Source: Alnus glutinosa (taxonomy: Eukaryota > Streptophyta > Magnoliopsida > Fagales > Betulaceae). Taken from it: DNA of 64,000 nt. The DNA is taken from NCBI RefSeq assembly GCF_958979055.1, contig NC_084893.1:26925487-26989486 (forward strand). The letters are read 5' to 3'. Under the pieces are notes generated by a model, which saw nothing but the letters and a program-made list of their open reading frames with translations, did no database searches and had not been told where the DNA came from. Position 1 is the first letter of the stretch, and every line of letters begins with the position of its first letter. The translations under genes and the position numbers were made by a program. Shown here piece by piece: positions 24,869-35,281 of the stretch.

Positions 24869-25415
24869 TGTAACGACCCACCCCCAATGACACAATATTG
24901 TACGCTTTTAACTTCTCAAACCAGACTTCCCAGGAGGTCACCCACCCTGGGATTGCTCTCGCAGAAGCACGCTTAACTGCAGAGTTCTAATAGGTTCATA
25001 ACCATCACGGTTTTAAAACGCATTGTGTCATAAATGATGCATTTATACATATAAGCACATCCTCATTCTCAGGCGATGTGGGACGTCACAATCACCCCAT
25101 CTTTGGACCCAGCGTCCCCGCTAGCGTCCCTCATTGGCTTGTGCACGCTCCCCCATCTCAGGCTGGGCAATGGCTCTAATACCATTTGTAACGACACATC
25201 CTCAATGACACAATATTGTCCGCTTTTGGCTCCCCAAACCAGACTTCCCAAGAGGTCACCCATCCTGGGATTGGGGATTGCTTTCGCAGAAGCACGCTTA
25301 ACTGTGGAGTTCTGATAGGTTCATAACCATCACGGCTTTAAAACGCGTTGTGTCATAAATTGTGCATTTATAAATATAAGCACATCCTCATTCCCAGGCG
25401 ATATGGGACTTCACA
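24869..25415 (-). mobile_element. Cassandra-type TRIM with 5S-like LTRs
   Basis: Two direct repeats of about 222 and 229 bp (24869-25090, 25187-25415) surround under 100 bp of internal DNA. On the minus strand each LTR begins TGTGA(C/A)GTCCCA and ends GTTACA. After the LTR at the upstream end in this orientation comes a primer site ATGGTATTAGAGCC for tRNA-Met. Each LTR contains a 5S rRNA-like stretch (GTTAAGCGTGCTT, then GGGTGACCTCCTGGGAAG), the hallmark of Cassandra. It has no coding region and depends on other elements. The copy looks whole; the two LTRs differ by a few percent, so it is fairly old. Confidence 0.9.
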
Positions 25416-25490
25416 ATGTGACCTCCTGAAAAATCTGGTTTGGGGAGCCAAAAGCGGACAATATTGTGTCATTAGGGGTGGGTCATTACA
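25416..25490 (+). repeat. Inverted partial Cassandra LTR
   Basis: Immediately after the Cassandra copy, about 75 bp of its LTR is repeated in the opposite orientation (TGACCTCCTGAAAAATCTGG ... GGGTGGGTCATTACA). It has a full outer end but only part of the 5S-like region. Confidence 0.8.
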
Positions 25491-26947
25491 ATATATAAGA
25501 GAGCTATCATAAACCAAATTTAAAACGAATTACTTATGTGAATTATTCTTTTATTGGCCAATATGTGACTAATTGAGACCTCTTAGCTATATTTGTTAAT
25601 GGTTTTGAACAGTTTTTTTCTATGTTTTAGTTTGAAATTTCTTTTGATGAGATATATGCAGGTTTAAAAATGTTTTTGGTGAGGTCCATATCCAAGAAAA
25701 TGTTTTTTACGGGATCCACTTAAAAAAAAAAAAAAATGTTTGGTAGGCTTTTTGAAGAGTGTTTTTTTATTTTCAAAGAAATAAATACTGAACATGCTTA
25801 TTTTGAAAGAAAAAAAAAAAAAAAAAAAAAGGAAAAAGAAAAAGGAAACACAAACACATACAAATTTGAACAGACTTCTTATAAAAAAAATTAAAAAAAG
25901 AAATGAGTGTATGTGCAGCCACCCTCAACGGAGAAGAGGGGTGGCCGCATGACTATCTTATCTAGTTGAAGTGATTGTGCAATCACCCTTGACTGGTTAG
26001 GGTGGTCGTGCTGCCACCCTTATCCTGTTGTAAGGATTGTGAGGTAGAGAATTGTTTGTTAAATATCTTGAGAAACATGTGTTTTTAATTTTGAAAAAAT
26101 AAAAGAGTTTTTGAAAAATAACCAAACATAGTTATCTTTTTCTTTCTTTTGTTAGTTTTGTAAAGGCTTGAGATTATATTGCAGTGGATTTATAACCACA
26201 AGTCCAACACTCCGCCGGCTGAGTGGAACCATATTCAGCAGTAGCTTCTTGATGTGATTTAGTAAAATGGAAGAATGACATCTTTTGATGTAGACATTTC
26301 CATGGAAAATGAACTATACCTTTCAGAATTGTGCATTAAGTAGGAAAGAAGGGGGAAGACAAAAAGAAAGACAGAAGAAGACAAAAGGAAGGTCAAAAGT
26401 TCCATGTTTTCAAGAGAATTAGTCAGTATTAAGGTCTATAGATGAGTGATGTAGGACAAGAATTTCATCATGTTCTCAAGATGCTCTTATTATCGAGAGG
26501 GCCTGATTTGACATCGGGATCATTGACAAACAGGCTTATTAATGAATAATTTTATCGTCGGACAAAGAGCTTTACGGAATAGTTATTAGCAAGCCAGGAT
26601 AAAAAGGTTTTATAGTCGGTACTGAACCTTAATTTCTTACGAGTAAACAACTTTAAGTGGGACATGCTATATCGTCGGCACTAAGTGGACATGAGGATAA
26701 CTACTATCCAGTACTGGAAGTACAAAAAGAAACGGCTACTAGTCGGGTCGATGTAGAGTGGGAAGCTAAGGCAGGACAACCCAAGGCCGAGACTGCTAAA
26801 GTATCCCGAGGCCGAGACGGCCAATTTTCCATGGCAGTTTGTCCCTAATCAATAATTAAAGAAAAAAGGGACATAGGAATATATTGGAGAACGAAGAAAA
26901 AAAGGAACAATAAGAAGCTCCTTCTGAAACCAGGTTTCCTTCCATGT
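25491..26947 (-). repeat. P450 distal 5' flank (unit B)
   Basis: Aligns with 38980-40620 of unit C (ATTCTTTTATTGGCCAATAT; the valley of repeated GGGTGG / GCCACCC motifs at 25910-26040; GGCTTGAGATTATATTG). Unit C has a Harbinger MITE at a site that is empty here (about 26121). Conversely 26425-26820 in unit B has no match in unit C, and I do not recognise it. No gene. Confidence 0.65.
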
Positions 26948-28487
26948 TGATAGGGATAAAGGGTTAGATAGGTTTAATAGTTTAGTTGGAATGGAATTCC
27001 AACTTATTAAGATTAGATTAGGATTAGATTATTTAATATTAGGATTAGAGCTTATTTGAATTTGAATATTTGAACTTTAAGCATTATCACCTTAGGTATT
27101 ATCTACTTGTATTTCTATTTAAAGACCATTTGGTCGTTAATGAGAAATGAGAAAAGAATTGATATAGACTTTTGTCTTGTGGTTTGATTCCAGTCTTAAT
27201 TGGATTCACTTGGGGTCTGTCTCCGGCCATTAATTAGAGTTCACTATCATCTTTCCATTCCATTTCTACATTCATCCCTATTTTTCATACATCCAATCAA
27301 AAAACGCGCATCAATTGGTATCAGAGCCAGGTTGACCAACAAGGACCAAATTGGGAAGCTTGAACTTGCCTTTCAAAAGCTTGCTGAAGAGACTAAAAAG
27401 CGGTTCGATGATCTAGAGAAGTCTTTGGAGAATATTACAAGTTCTCTCAAGAAGGGTTTTTCAGGGAGCCTCCAACGATCTATCAAAGAGATCGTGGATA
27501 AAAAATCCAGCATTGAAGAGTCTTCACTGCAAAACACAGTGCAAATTTCATCACCTAAGTCAACCCTGCTCATCCAACCCGTGACCCAGTCCACTAACAA
27601 CCCACAACCAGTCCAACCGTTGAAAACCCACAACCAGCCCGCAGTCAACACACCTACTCATGCCTGCGACATCGACGCGAAAACCACCCCTAAAAACCCA
27701 TACAAAATCGTCCTCCTGCGAACTAAACATATTCCTATCAGAGTTTTTTCTTTCAAGAAGCTGGAGATGGACGGGAAACCACCAAGTGAAAGACCACCAA
27801 GGAAGCGGATGAGGAGCCTACAGATCCAGCTGCACAACCACCGAATAGTCAAACACCGCTCATGAAAAGCACCTGGAAGAAAAGCAAAGCTGAAACTAGT
27901 ACTAGCGGTCTAGATGCGTCAAAGAAAAAGAAGGGAGAAGCAACAAAAAAAAAAAAAAAAAAAAGGTTGACGTGTTAGTAGAAGATGGTGGGATTCTCAT
28001 AGATGTGTAGTTTTTATTTTTAATTGTGTAATTGTGTAATTTTTATTTTTTCAGTCATGTGTACTAGGTTAATTTCATTTTGTTGGACCTTGAGGACAAG
28101 GTCCTTTTAAGGGTGTAGGATTGATAGGGATAAATGGTTAGATAGGTTTAATAGTTGAGTTGGAATGGAATTTCAACTTATTAAGATTAGATTAGGATTA
28201 AATTATTTAATATTAGGATTAGAGCTTATTTGAATTTGAATATTTGAACTTTAAGCATTATCACCTTAGGTATTATCTACTTGTATTTCTATTTAAAAAC
28301 CATTTGGTCGTTAATGAGAAAGGAGAAAAGAATTGATATAGACTTTTGTCTTGTGGTTTGATTCCAGCCTTAATTAGATTCACTTGGGGTCTGTCTCCGG
28401 CCATTAATTGGAGTTCACTATCATCTTTCCATTCCATTTCTACATTCAACCCTATTTTTCATACATCCAATCAGAAAGCGCGCATCA
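26948..28487 (+). mobile_element. Short non-autonomous LTR retrotransposon (Ty3-like)
   Basis: LTRs of 366 bp each (26948-27313, 28122-28487), TG...CA, with a perfect 5-bp target duplication CATGT (26943-26947, 28488-28492). Primer site TGGTATCAGAGCC at 27316-27328; purine-rich tract before the second LTR preceded by GAGGACAAGGTCC, a style common in plant Ty3 elements. The 808-bp interior has only a coiled-coil gag-like start (KLAEETKKRFDDLEKSLENI); no protease, RT or integrase. The LTRs differ at about 12 sites (about 3 percent), suggesting an insertion roughly 1 to a few million years old. The empty site is preserved at about 40617. Ends and signals look whole; the coding part is not autonomous. 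Confidence 0.92.
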
Positions 28488-28492
28488 CATGT

Positions 28493-29287
28493 CAAAGACG
28501 AAATCATCTTTTGTCTTATAAACAAGCAGTTAGTATAGTAGTTAGCAATACAATATAGATAAAAAAAAAAAAAAAAAAAAATCTATGAACACCCAATAGA
28601 AGCATTTAGGTATGTATGATCAAAGTACAGTTCTGGATAGTATTGGAAAGAAATCCTCAACACTCTCGGTCAGCCTTGGTTGGGATATGGTTGCCACCAG
28701 TTGCAATTTTGTATGCATAAAACCCAGTCATGAGGATGAGGGCACTGCAAGAAAGCCAAATGAAATTAGCTCCGGAAGATTCGAATATATGTTGTATTCA
28801 TGAGGAAAAATCCAGATAAGCTATCAGGAACTCCAGTAAAATCCAAGTTTTAGCCATTTATAACGTTGCATAATTAGGTTTTACAGTACTTAAAACACAC
28901 AACAATGTAAGAATCAGAAAATGGCTTTATGGTTGAATAAAGATACAAATTATCATCATATCAGAATAAAAGATTTGGGAAGTAGATGAAGGCAAAAGTT
29001 CCTAAAAAGAAGCACAAGTTGGGCTGCATTCACACACAATTATTGGTGCTGAAAGTTAACTCTAAGAATGAATTAGTTGTTTCAAGAGTTCTGCTATCAT
29101 GCCCCTTTTCCTTGCACTCTTGGAAGGACCTCCAATGGAGGGCACCAACATATGGGGAACACATATCAGGGAGAGCCTCGATCTGTTCTAACGAAGCTGA
29201 ACTACTCCATGGAGACTTCAGCAGTTATTCAAATTCAAACACAAGACAGCTCACAGTAGCTTGCTAAGGAAGTTCTTGATTCTACAT
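28493..29287 (-). repeat. Duplicated 3' part of the FAX-like gene (unit B)
   Basis: Matches 40622-41650 of unit C: the sequence behind the FAX stop codon, its last exon (see 28666) and the near part of intron 2 (GGGCTGCATTCACA, CTTGCACTCTTGGAAGGACC). It lacks the LINE piece present in unit C at 40964-41230. Confidence 0.85.
28666..28744 (-). pseudogene. Orphan last exon of the FAX-like gene
   Basis: Minus-strand peptide SALILMTGFYAYKIATGGNHIPTKAD behind an acceptor TTCTTGCAG, a near match to the true last exon at 40785-40857. It differs by a 6-bp insertion (two extra codons) and the stop codon position reads CGA. No upstream FAX exons exist in unit B, so it cannot make the protein. It shows that the tandem duplication included the end of the FAX gene. 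Confidence 0.9.
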
Positions 29288-29292
29288 AACTG

Positions 29293-31070
29293 TGATGTAA
29301 TCATATGCCTTGAGGAGCACGTAGGGACTAATAAGGAGTATAATCTCCATATAATTGCCAGTTGTTTCTTTCCTAGTCTAATAAGGAAAATACATTCCAA
29401 ATAAGGTTATAGGTTATTCGTGATTATTCTTTCTCACTAGGGTCTAAGTCAATGATGGCTAAACCTAGCCTTGTAATATGTAGTTATTATTCCTCTAGGG
29501 TTCCTGCATGTAAACAACGACTAGGGTTCCTGCATGATGTAAATGACGGCTAGACCTAATGGTTATGTCTTATGACCTAGCCGTCTCCTATTTAAGCATA
29601 ATCCTAATGAATAAAATATCATGTTTGAGTATTATAACAAAACCTAAAACATCTTTTGGTGTCTTGGAGGTCACGGTTCTCTTGAAGTAGCCCATATCAT
29701 TTTCCTTCGGTTTACATCAAGTGGTATCAAAGATAGGGTTCCTCTTGTTAACAAGCAATTGTTAATCATAGAGGCTCGGTCCCTCAAACGAAACCAGAAA
29801 ATTGAGAAAAGCAACATAGGTTGATCCAAGAATAAAAACTTCATCTACTGAGATTTCTCTCTAGAATCTCGGCCAGCAAACTCGTTCTGTCACGAGGAAC
29901 CTTCATCACGGCACTATGGAAAGACGGTTGAACACGTTGGAGTAATCAGTGCAATCCTTAACCAAAAGACAAGAGCAACTCTTGGCCAGAATGACGGAGA
30001 TCTTCGAGATACTATCCCAGCAAGGAAAAAATCGATGTAAAGTGGGGGAGTCATCACATGGGAAGAATCTTGAAGTTGAGGGAGGAGAATGCCACGCCCA
30101 CACAGGAGGAAGAGCTTCTCAGTCAGCCCCTTGAAATGTAAAATTGGACTTTCCCAGGTTCAAGGGTGAAGAAGACCCAACCGTTTGGGTTTGCCGCGCT
30201 GAACAAATTTTTAGGTTTCATGGGACTCAAGAGAAAGATAAGACACCAAGCTCAATTGTGGTACCAAATTTTACTACGAGAAAAGCATGATATAACTTGG
30301 GCAGAATTTATAGAGGGCTTATTTGTTCGCTTTGGGCCAGATGAATTGACAAAATAACAATCTCCAAACATGGCCAGCTTTGTCCATCAAGAAATTAACA
30401 GCTGAGGAATTATGAGAGGCAAGAAAAAGGTCTTTGTTTCAAATGCAATGATAAATACAACCCAGGCCATCATTGCAAACGCCTCTTTATGATAGAGGCG
30501 TGTTTGGGAGAAGATGATGATAGAGGTGTGGGAAAGGAGATGACCAAGAATACTTCTTACAGCATTTCCCGCCTTTGGGAGAAAGGAAGTGTTAGGGGGG
30601 AGGGATGATGTAATCATGCTTTGAGGAGCACGTAGGGACTAATAAGGAGTATGATCTCCATATAATTGCTAGTCGTTTCTTTCCTAGTCTAATAAGGAAA
30701 ATATATTTTAAATAAGGTTATAGGTTATTCGCGAGTATTCTTTCTCATTAGGGTATAAGGCAATGACGGCTAAACTTAGCCTTGTAACATGTAGCTATTA
30801 TTCCTCTAGGGTTCCTGCATGTAAGCGGTGGCTAGGGTTCTTGCATGTAAGCGGCGGCTAGGGTTCTTGCATGATATAAATGACGGCTAGACCTAATGGT
30901 TATGTATAATGACCTATCCGTCTCCTATTTAAGAATAATTCTAATGAATAAAATATCATACTTGAGTATTAATAAAACCTAGAACATCTTTTGGTGTCTT
31001 GGTGGTCACGGTTCCCTCAAAGTAGCCCATATCCTTTTCCCTTAGTTCTTGTGCTATTTGGTTCACATCA
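29293..31070 (+). mobile_element. Gag-only LTR retrotransposon (TR-GAG-like, Ty3 type)
   Basis: LTRs 29293-29719 and 30606-31070 (TGATGTAATC...CATCA), flanked by AACTG on both sides (29288-29292, 31071-31075). Primer site TGGTATCAAAGAT at 29722; purine tract AGGGGGGAGGGA before the second LTR. The 886-bp interior keeps gag only: a retrotransposon gag domain (PRFKGEEDPTVWV..., later WAEFIEGLFVRFGPDE) and a zinc knuckle (CFKCNDKYNPGHHCK). No pol. The coding part is broken in several places. LTR divergence is roughly 30 differences (near 8 percent), older than the 26948 element. The LTRs carry two and three copies of a CTAGGGTTC(C/T)TGCATG unit, which explains their unequal length. Confidence 0.9.
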
Positions 31071-31075
31071 AACTG

Positions 31076-31760
31076 TTGTTACTTTATGAAAATATGTGAT
31101 TGCTCTACATTATGAGATTGATAAATGTTATTTAGTAAACTAGTGTACGATTACCGTACAGCTGAGATAACGTGGCAGTAAAAATCAACCTTAACCCATA
31201 GGTTTACTTTGTATGGTATTGTTTGATATGATGCCATGAAAGATCCATATGGAAAATATTTATTTCAGTTGTAACTATGCTGATCAAAGTCATTAGATAG
31301 TACAAAAGGAAGGCAATAAACTATTAAATTATTGCAAAACATTCATGCAAGCAATAAAATCTGGGATTTTCCATGTTAATGCTTTATTAATTTCAGTACC
31401 CTTGATGTTTTAATATGCTTTGGGAAATTTCATACATTTTAAGCACACTTTTCACAATATTGAAAGAGAAATTTGGTCAGTCAGGAAATGCAAGCGACCA
31501 TGGAGACAACATCTTCCACTTCTATCCCACAATCTAATCATGTTGAAACTTCTGATTTGATTCAATGATTCTTACACATGCTACCCGGCCTTGATTTTTT
31601 GAGTCCATAGTCGAGCTTGATTGCATATTTGGGCTATTTTTATGTAGTCTATCTGTTGTACTTATTCTCATTATGTAATTATGTTCCTTGACCGAATTGC
31701 AATGTAAGATAAGCATGATACAATTGCAGTTACAAAGATTCTGTAGAGCTAACATAGTTT
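31076..31760 (-). pseudogene. P450 remnant X: 3' flank and last codons only
   Basis: 31076-31747 follows the P450 3' flank (copies at 34620-35280 and 4445 on). At 31748-31760 come the final codons and stop of the gene (minus strand KLC then TAG), and then homology ends abruptly before the CACTA relic. On the other side of that relic (34580) the sequence resumes with the distal flank. A whole P450 body and its 5' flank are thus missing between them. Confidence 0.8.
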
Positions 31761-31772
31761 CTAATGTAAACC

Positions 31773-34579
31773 CACTAGTAACAAAACATAGAAAATGATA
31801 AATCGGCTACTTTGAGAGAGTCAGGTGCCACTTTTCGGTGAGAGTCAGATGCCAGATCTGGGGGGGGAGACTCCCCATGAGGGAGACGTTGCGATGTTGG
31901 GTCTCGATCAATTGGTCCCCGATAGCCCCCAGGATATGCTATCAGATGATGATCTACAACCTCCCCCAGCGGAAGGGGGTGGCGAGGAGGTCGCAGACAA
32001 CCCAGCGCATACAGATTAACCAGATTCGGTTGATGGGTAAGTACATATTTAGACATCATTAAAACTCATATTATGTTACCAAAAATTAATAGTAAGTTTG
32101 AAAGAAAAATAAATTGAATTTAAAATTTAATAATATAATTATGTTTTTTAGTGTTAAACAATTAAATGTTGTGTATTTTTGTATTATGGTACAACCTAGA
32201 CGGAAGCATATATTATGAGGTGATTAGGGACCCAGAGAGAAATTGGGTGCTCCCGAGGGGGAAGAAGATTGTGTTGCAGTACAATGTTGCAACACAACCT
32301 GTAGGACGAGCTTGCAATAGTTTTAGGCGGGATGAGGGCATGCTTATCAGGAGCGGGTCCTTCATACATATGCGGGACGAATGGGCGAAGGTAGATAAGC
32401 AGATTAAACAGGCTATGTGGCACGCGCTGATGGTATCGTTATGAATCTAATTTATTTATTTATTTAAATTAAACCTAAGATTAAGTTTCTCTTGAACTTT
32501 TAAAATTAATGCTTACATTAAATGTGCAGGAGGAGTTCTATCTACCTGTATCAGTAGACGAGCGCAAGGCACAACAGGAAGCGTGGAATGATATTGGCTG
32601 CAAGCACCGCTCGTGGAAGTCGAAGTTCAAAACCAAGCTACATATTCAAGACGGTGACACACCCGAGATTATACATGCGAGAGTGCCAGACAAAGTTTTT
32701 GAGAAGTATGACGCAGAAAATGTGGAGTTCCTGCTGACCGACTGGTGCTCTGAGCAAAAAAGGGTATGTAAGTCTTTGATTGTATGACAAAAAAATGTTG
32801 TGTTTTTTTAATAACAGTTAATTTAATTTTGATTACTACTTTAATTGTGTCAATGCTTACATTTTTACCATCATGTTCAATGCGTAGGCGACCTCTGAAC
32901 GGATGAAGCGTTTGCGCGAGCAGAATGACCTCCCCCATTGTACAGGATCCAAAAGTTATGCCAGATTTAATCACGATAAGGTATAAACAAATATATGTAA
33001 ATACAATATTTGTTGCTAATTGTTACTATTTTCTTGCTCTCTGTTTGTTATATATTTCAACTAGATGGCGACAGGCATGTACATCTGGCACGCCCCCCAC
33101 TCGCGCCGAGTCGTTCGTGAAGACTCACACAAGGAAGGACGGCACTTACCTGAACAAACGTACACGGGTCCTATGCGTATGCTACTGATCTATTTTACTA
33201 ATATTTCTAAGTTATGTGTGTGATATGACACTATTCAATATATGTGTATTTTATGTTGATGATGTACAGGAGAGGATGACGCATAATTTATCTAGTGATC
33301 TGGCCACCATGCAGAGCGTCTCACAAGACACGGTGCGTTGGGCACCGAACGACGCGTACGAACAGGCGATTGGGAGGCCTGAGTACGCGGGGAGGGTTCG
33401 GCAGGTTGGGTCGAACGTTACTCCTGTTCCTAGGACGTGTTCTCGTACAGGCCTCGCTCACAAGGGGCACCATCTGCAGGCACATCTCGGGCAACCTCCG
33501 AAAATGATCGGCAGATGGCGGAAATGCGGGAGATGTGGCGTATTGAGCGAGAGAGGAATGACGCCTTGGAGGAGCGCATGCGACAGTTTGAGGCCTTCAT
33601 GTCCTCTATGGGAGTATCACCTGCATGTGGAGGTGCTCAGCAGTCTTCACCTGCAAATGTAAGTAGCACGTCGTCTGTTAGTAGTGCATCTGCAGGTATG
33701 ATTCATATTGTGTATACGATATAATTATTTTAAATTTGTTTTCATTACTTGTTTAAATTTGCATATAATATTATATATTATAATTGTTTTTATTATTTGC
33801 AAGTAATGCGACAACAATTGGTCTGTTGTCGCCCATTGGACGACGGCTGAGCCAGCACTCCCCTGTCGGGACACCATCGCCTGTTACACCTTCCCTTGCG
33901 CAACAATCCCATGGTGGCCAGTACACGCCTGGGACGGTACCTCGTGATCTGCAGAGACGCCCTTCAGATTCGTAGATATTTTATGTAATTATTTTTTGTT
34001 CGTAAAGATTTGTGTAGTTAACAAACACGTTATTAATTATTGATTTGTGTAATTTAATTTTGTGATATTTTGAGGTAAAATAGATTTCGCGATATTTTAG
34101 GCTGGAAATAACAAAATAACAGCAAAAAAAAAAAAAAAAAATCCAAAACAAATTTCAAAAATAATTAAACTAAATAAAAAAACAATTAGGTATTTAAAAA
34201 AGAATTAAATTAAAAATTCTAAAAGAAGAATAAAATTAAAAATTAAATTAAATAAAAATACAATTAAAAATTGAAAAAAATAATAAAAGTAAAAATTATA
34301 TTAAAAATAATATAAATTAAATAAAAAATATAATTTAAAATATTTTTAAAAAGAAAACATTTTGCCACGTGTACAAAATACACGTGGCAGACAGTCTGCC
34401 GCGTGTATTCCAGTACACGTAGCACAGTGGACACGTGTATCACTGCACACGCGGCCAAATGTGCATTTAGTTACACCCGGATCTAACACGCGTCGAACAC
34501 GTGGCCACCTGTTAGCCACGTGTACAGTGTCCGTACACGTGTCTAAATGAAAGTGGCAAAATGCTATTTTTTTGTAGTG
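31773..34579 (+). mobile_element. CACTA transposon relic
   Basis: The right end is clear: TTTTTTTGTAGTG at 34567-34579, the inverse of CACTACAAAAAAA. Before it (34370-34550) lie about seven ACACGTG-like motifs in both orientations, the expected subterminal binding repeats. The left end is doubtful: CACTAGTAAC at 31773 has the CACTA start but no matching subterminal repeats, and the 3-bp flanks differ (ACC, ACA), so the true left end was probably lost. A TNP1-type gene is inside; TNP2 is absent, so the element cannot move by itself. Confidence 0.75.
31825..33975 (+). pseudogene. TNP1-like (Ptta/En/Spm family) gene of the CACTA element
   Basis: Several exons with plausible splice sites: an acidic N-terminal piece ([19 protein letters not shown], 31890-32010), a DNA-binding-like piece ([14 protein letters not shown], 32225-32270), [20 protein letters not shown] (after an acceptor at 32527), then [15 protein letters not shown] (32937-32980) and [18 protein letters not shown] (33100-33155), the signature of the plant Ptta/En/Spm transposase-associated family, and a coiled coil ([20 protein letters not shown], 33500-33570). 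In En/Spm the TNP1 protein binds the subterminal repeats. Whether the frame is complete is unclear: the segment around 33070 reads in two possible frames, and the C-terminal exon is uncertain. I treat it as non-functional. Confidence 0.7.
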
Positions 34580-35281
34580 ACAAGACAGCTCACGGTGGCT
34601 TGCTAAGGAAAGTTCTTGATTCTACAGAACTACTATTACTTTTTGAAAATATGTTATTGCTCTACATTACGAGATTGAGAAATGTTATTTAGTAGACTGT
34701 TTTTTTCTATAGCTGAGATAACTTGACAGTAAAAATCAACATTAACCGGTAGATCTACTCTGTATGGTATTGTTTGATATGATGGCATGAAAGATCCATA
34801 TGGAAAGTATTTATTTCAGTTGTAAATATGCTGATCAGACAGTACAAAAGGAAGGCAATCAACTATTAAATTATTGCAAAACATACATGCAAGCAATAAA
34901 ATCTGGGATTTTCCATGTTAATGCTTCATTAATTTCAGTGCTCTTGAAGTTTTAATATGCTCCGGGAAATCTCATACATTTTAAACACACTTTCACAATA
35001 TTGAAAGAGAAATTTGGTCAGTCAGGAGATGCAAGTGGCCATGGGGACAGCATCTTCCACTTCTATCCATCAATCTAATTGTGTGGAAACTTCTAATTTG
35101 ATTCAATGATTCTTAGACATGCTACCCTTTATTTTTTGAGTCCATAGTCGAGCTTGATTGTATATTTGGGCTATTTTTATGTAGTCTTTTGCAATTATTC
35201 TCATTATGTAATTATGATCCTTGACCGAATTGCATTGTAAGATAAGCGTGATACAGTTGCAGTTACAAAGATCCTATAGAG
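34580..35281 (-). repeat. P450 3' flank (unit C)
   Basis: Distal-flank end (AAGACAGCTCACGGTGGCTT) followed by the P450 3' flank, parallel to 29240-29287 plus 31076-31747. The site where unit B received the gag-only element is uninterrupted here (CTACAGAACTACTATTACTT, about 34612-34635). Confidence 0.8.

Noticed and set aside
27200-27865. Plus-strand frame of 221 codons as a host gene
   Set aside because: It starts inside an LTR and runs over the primer site into the gag-like interior of the short LTR element.
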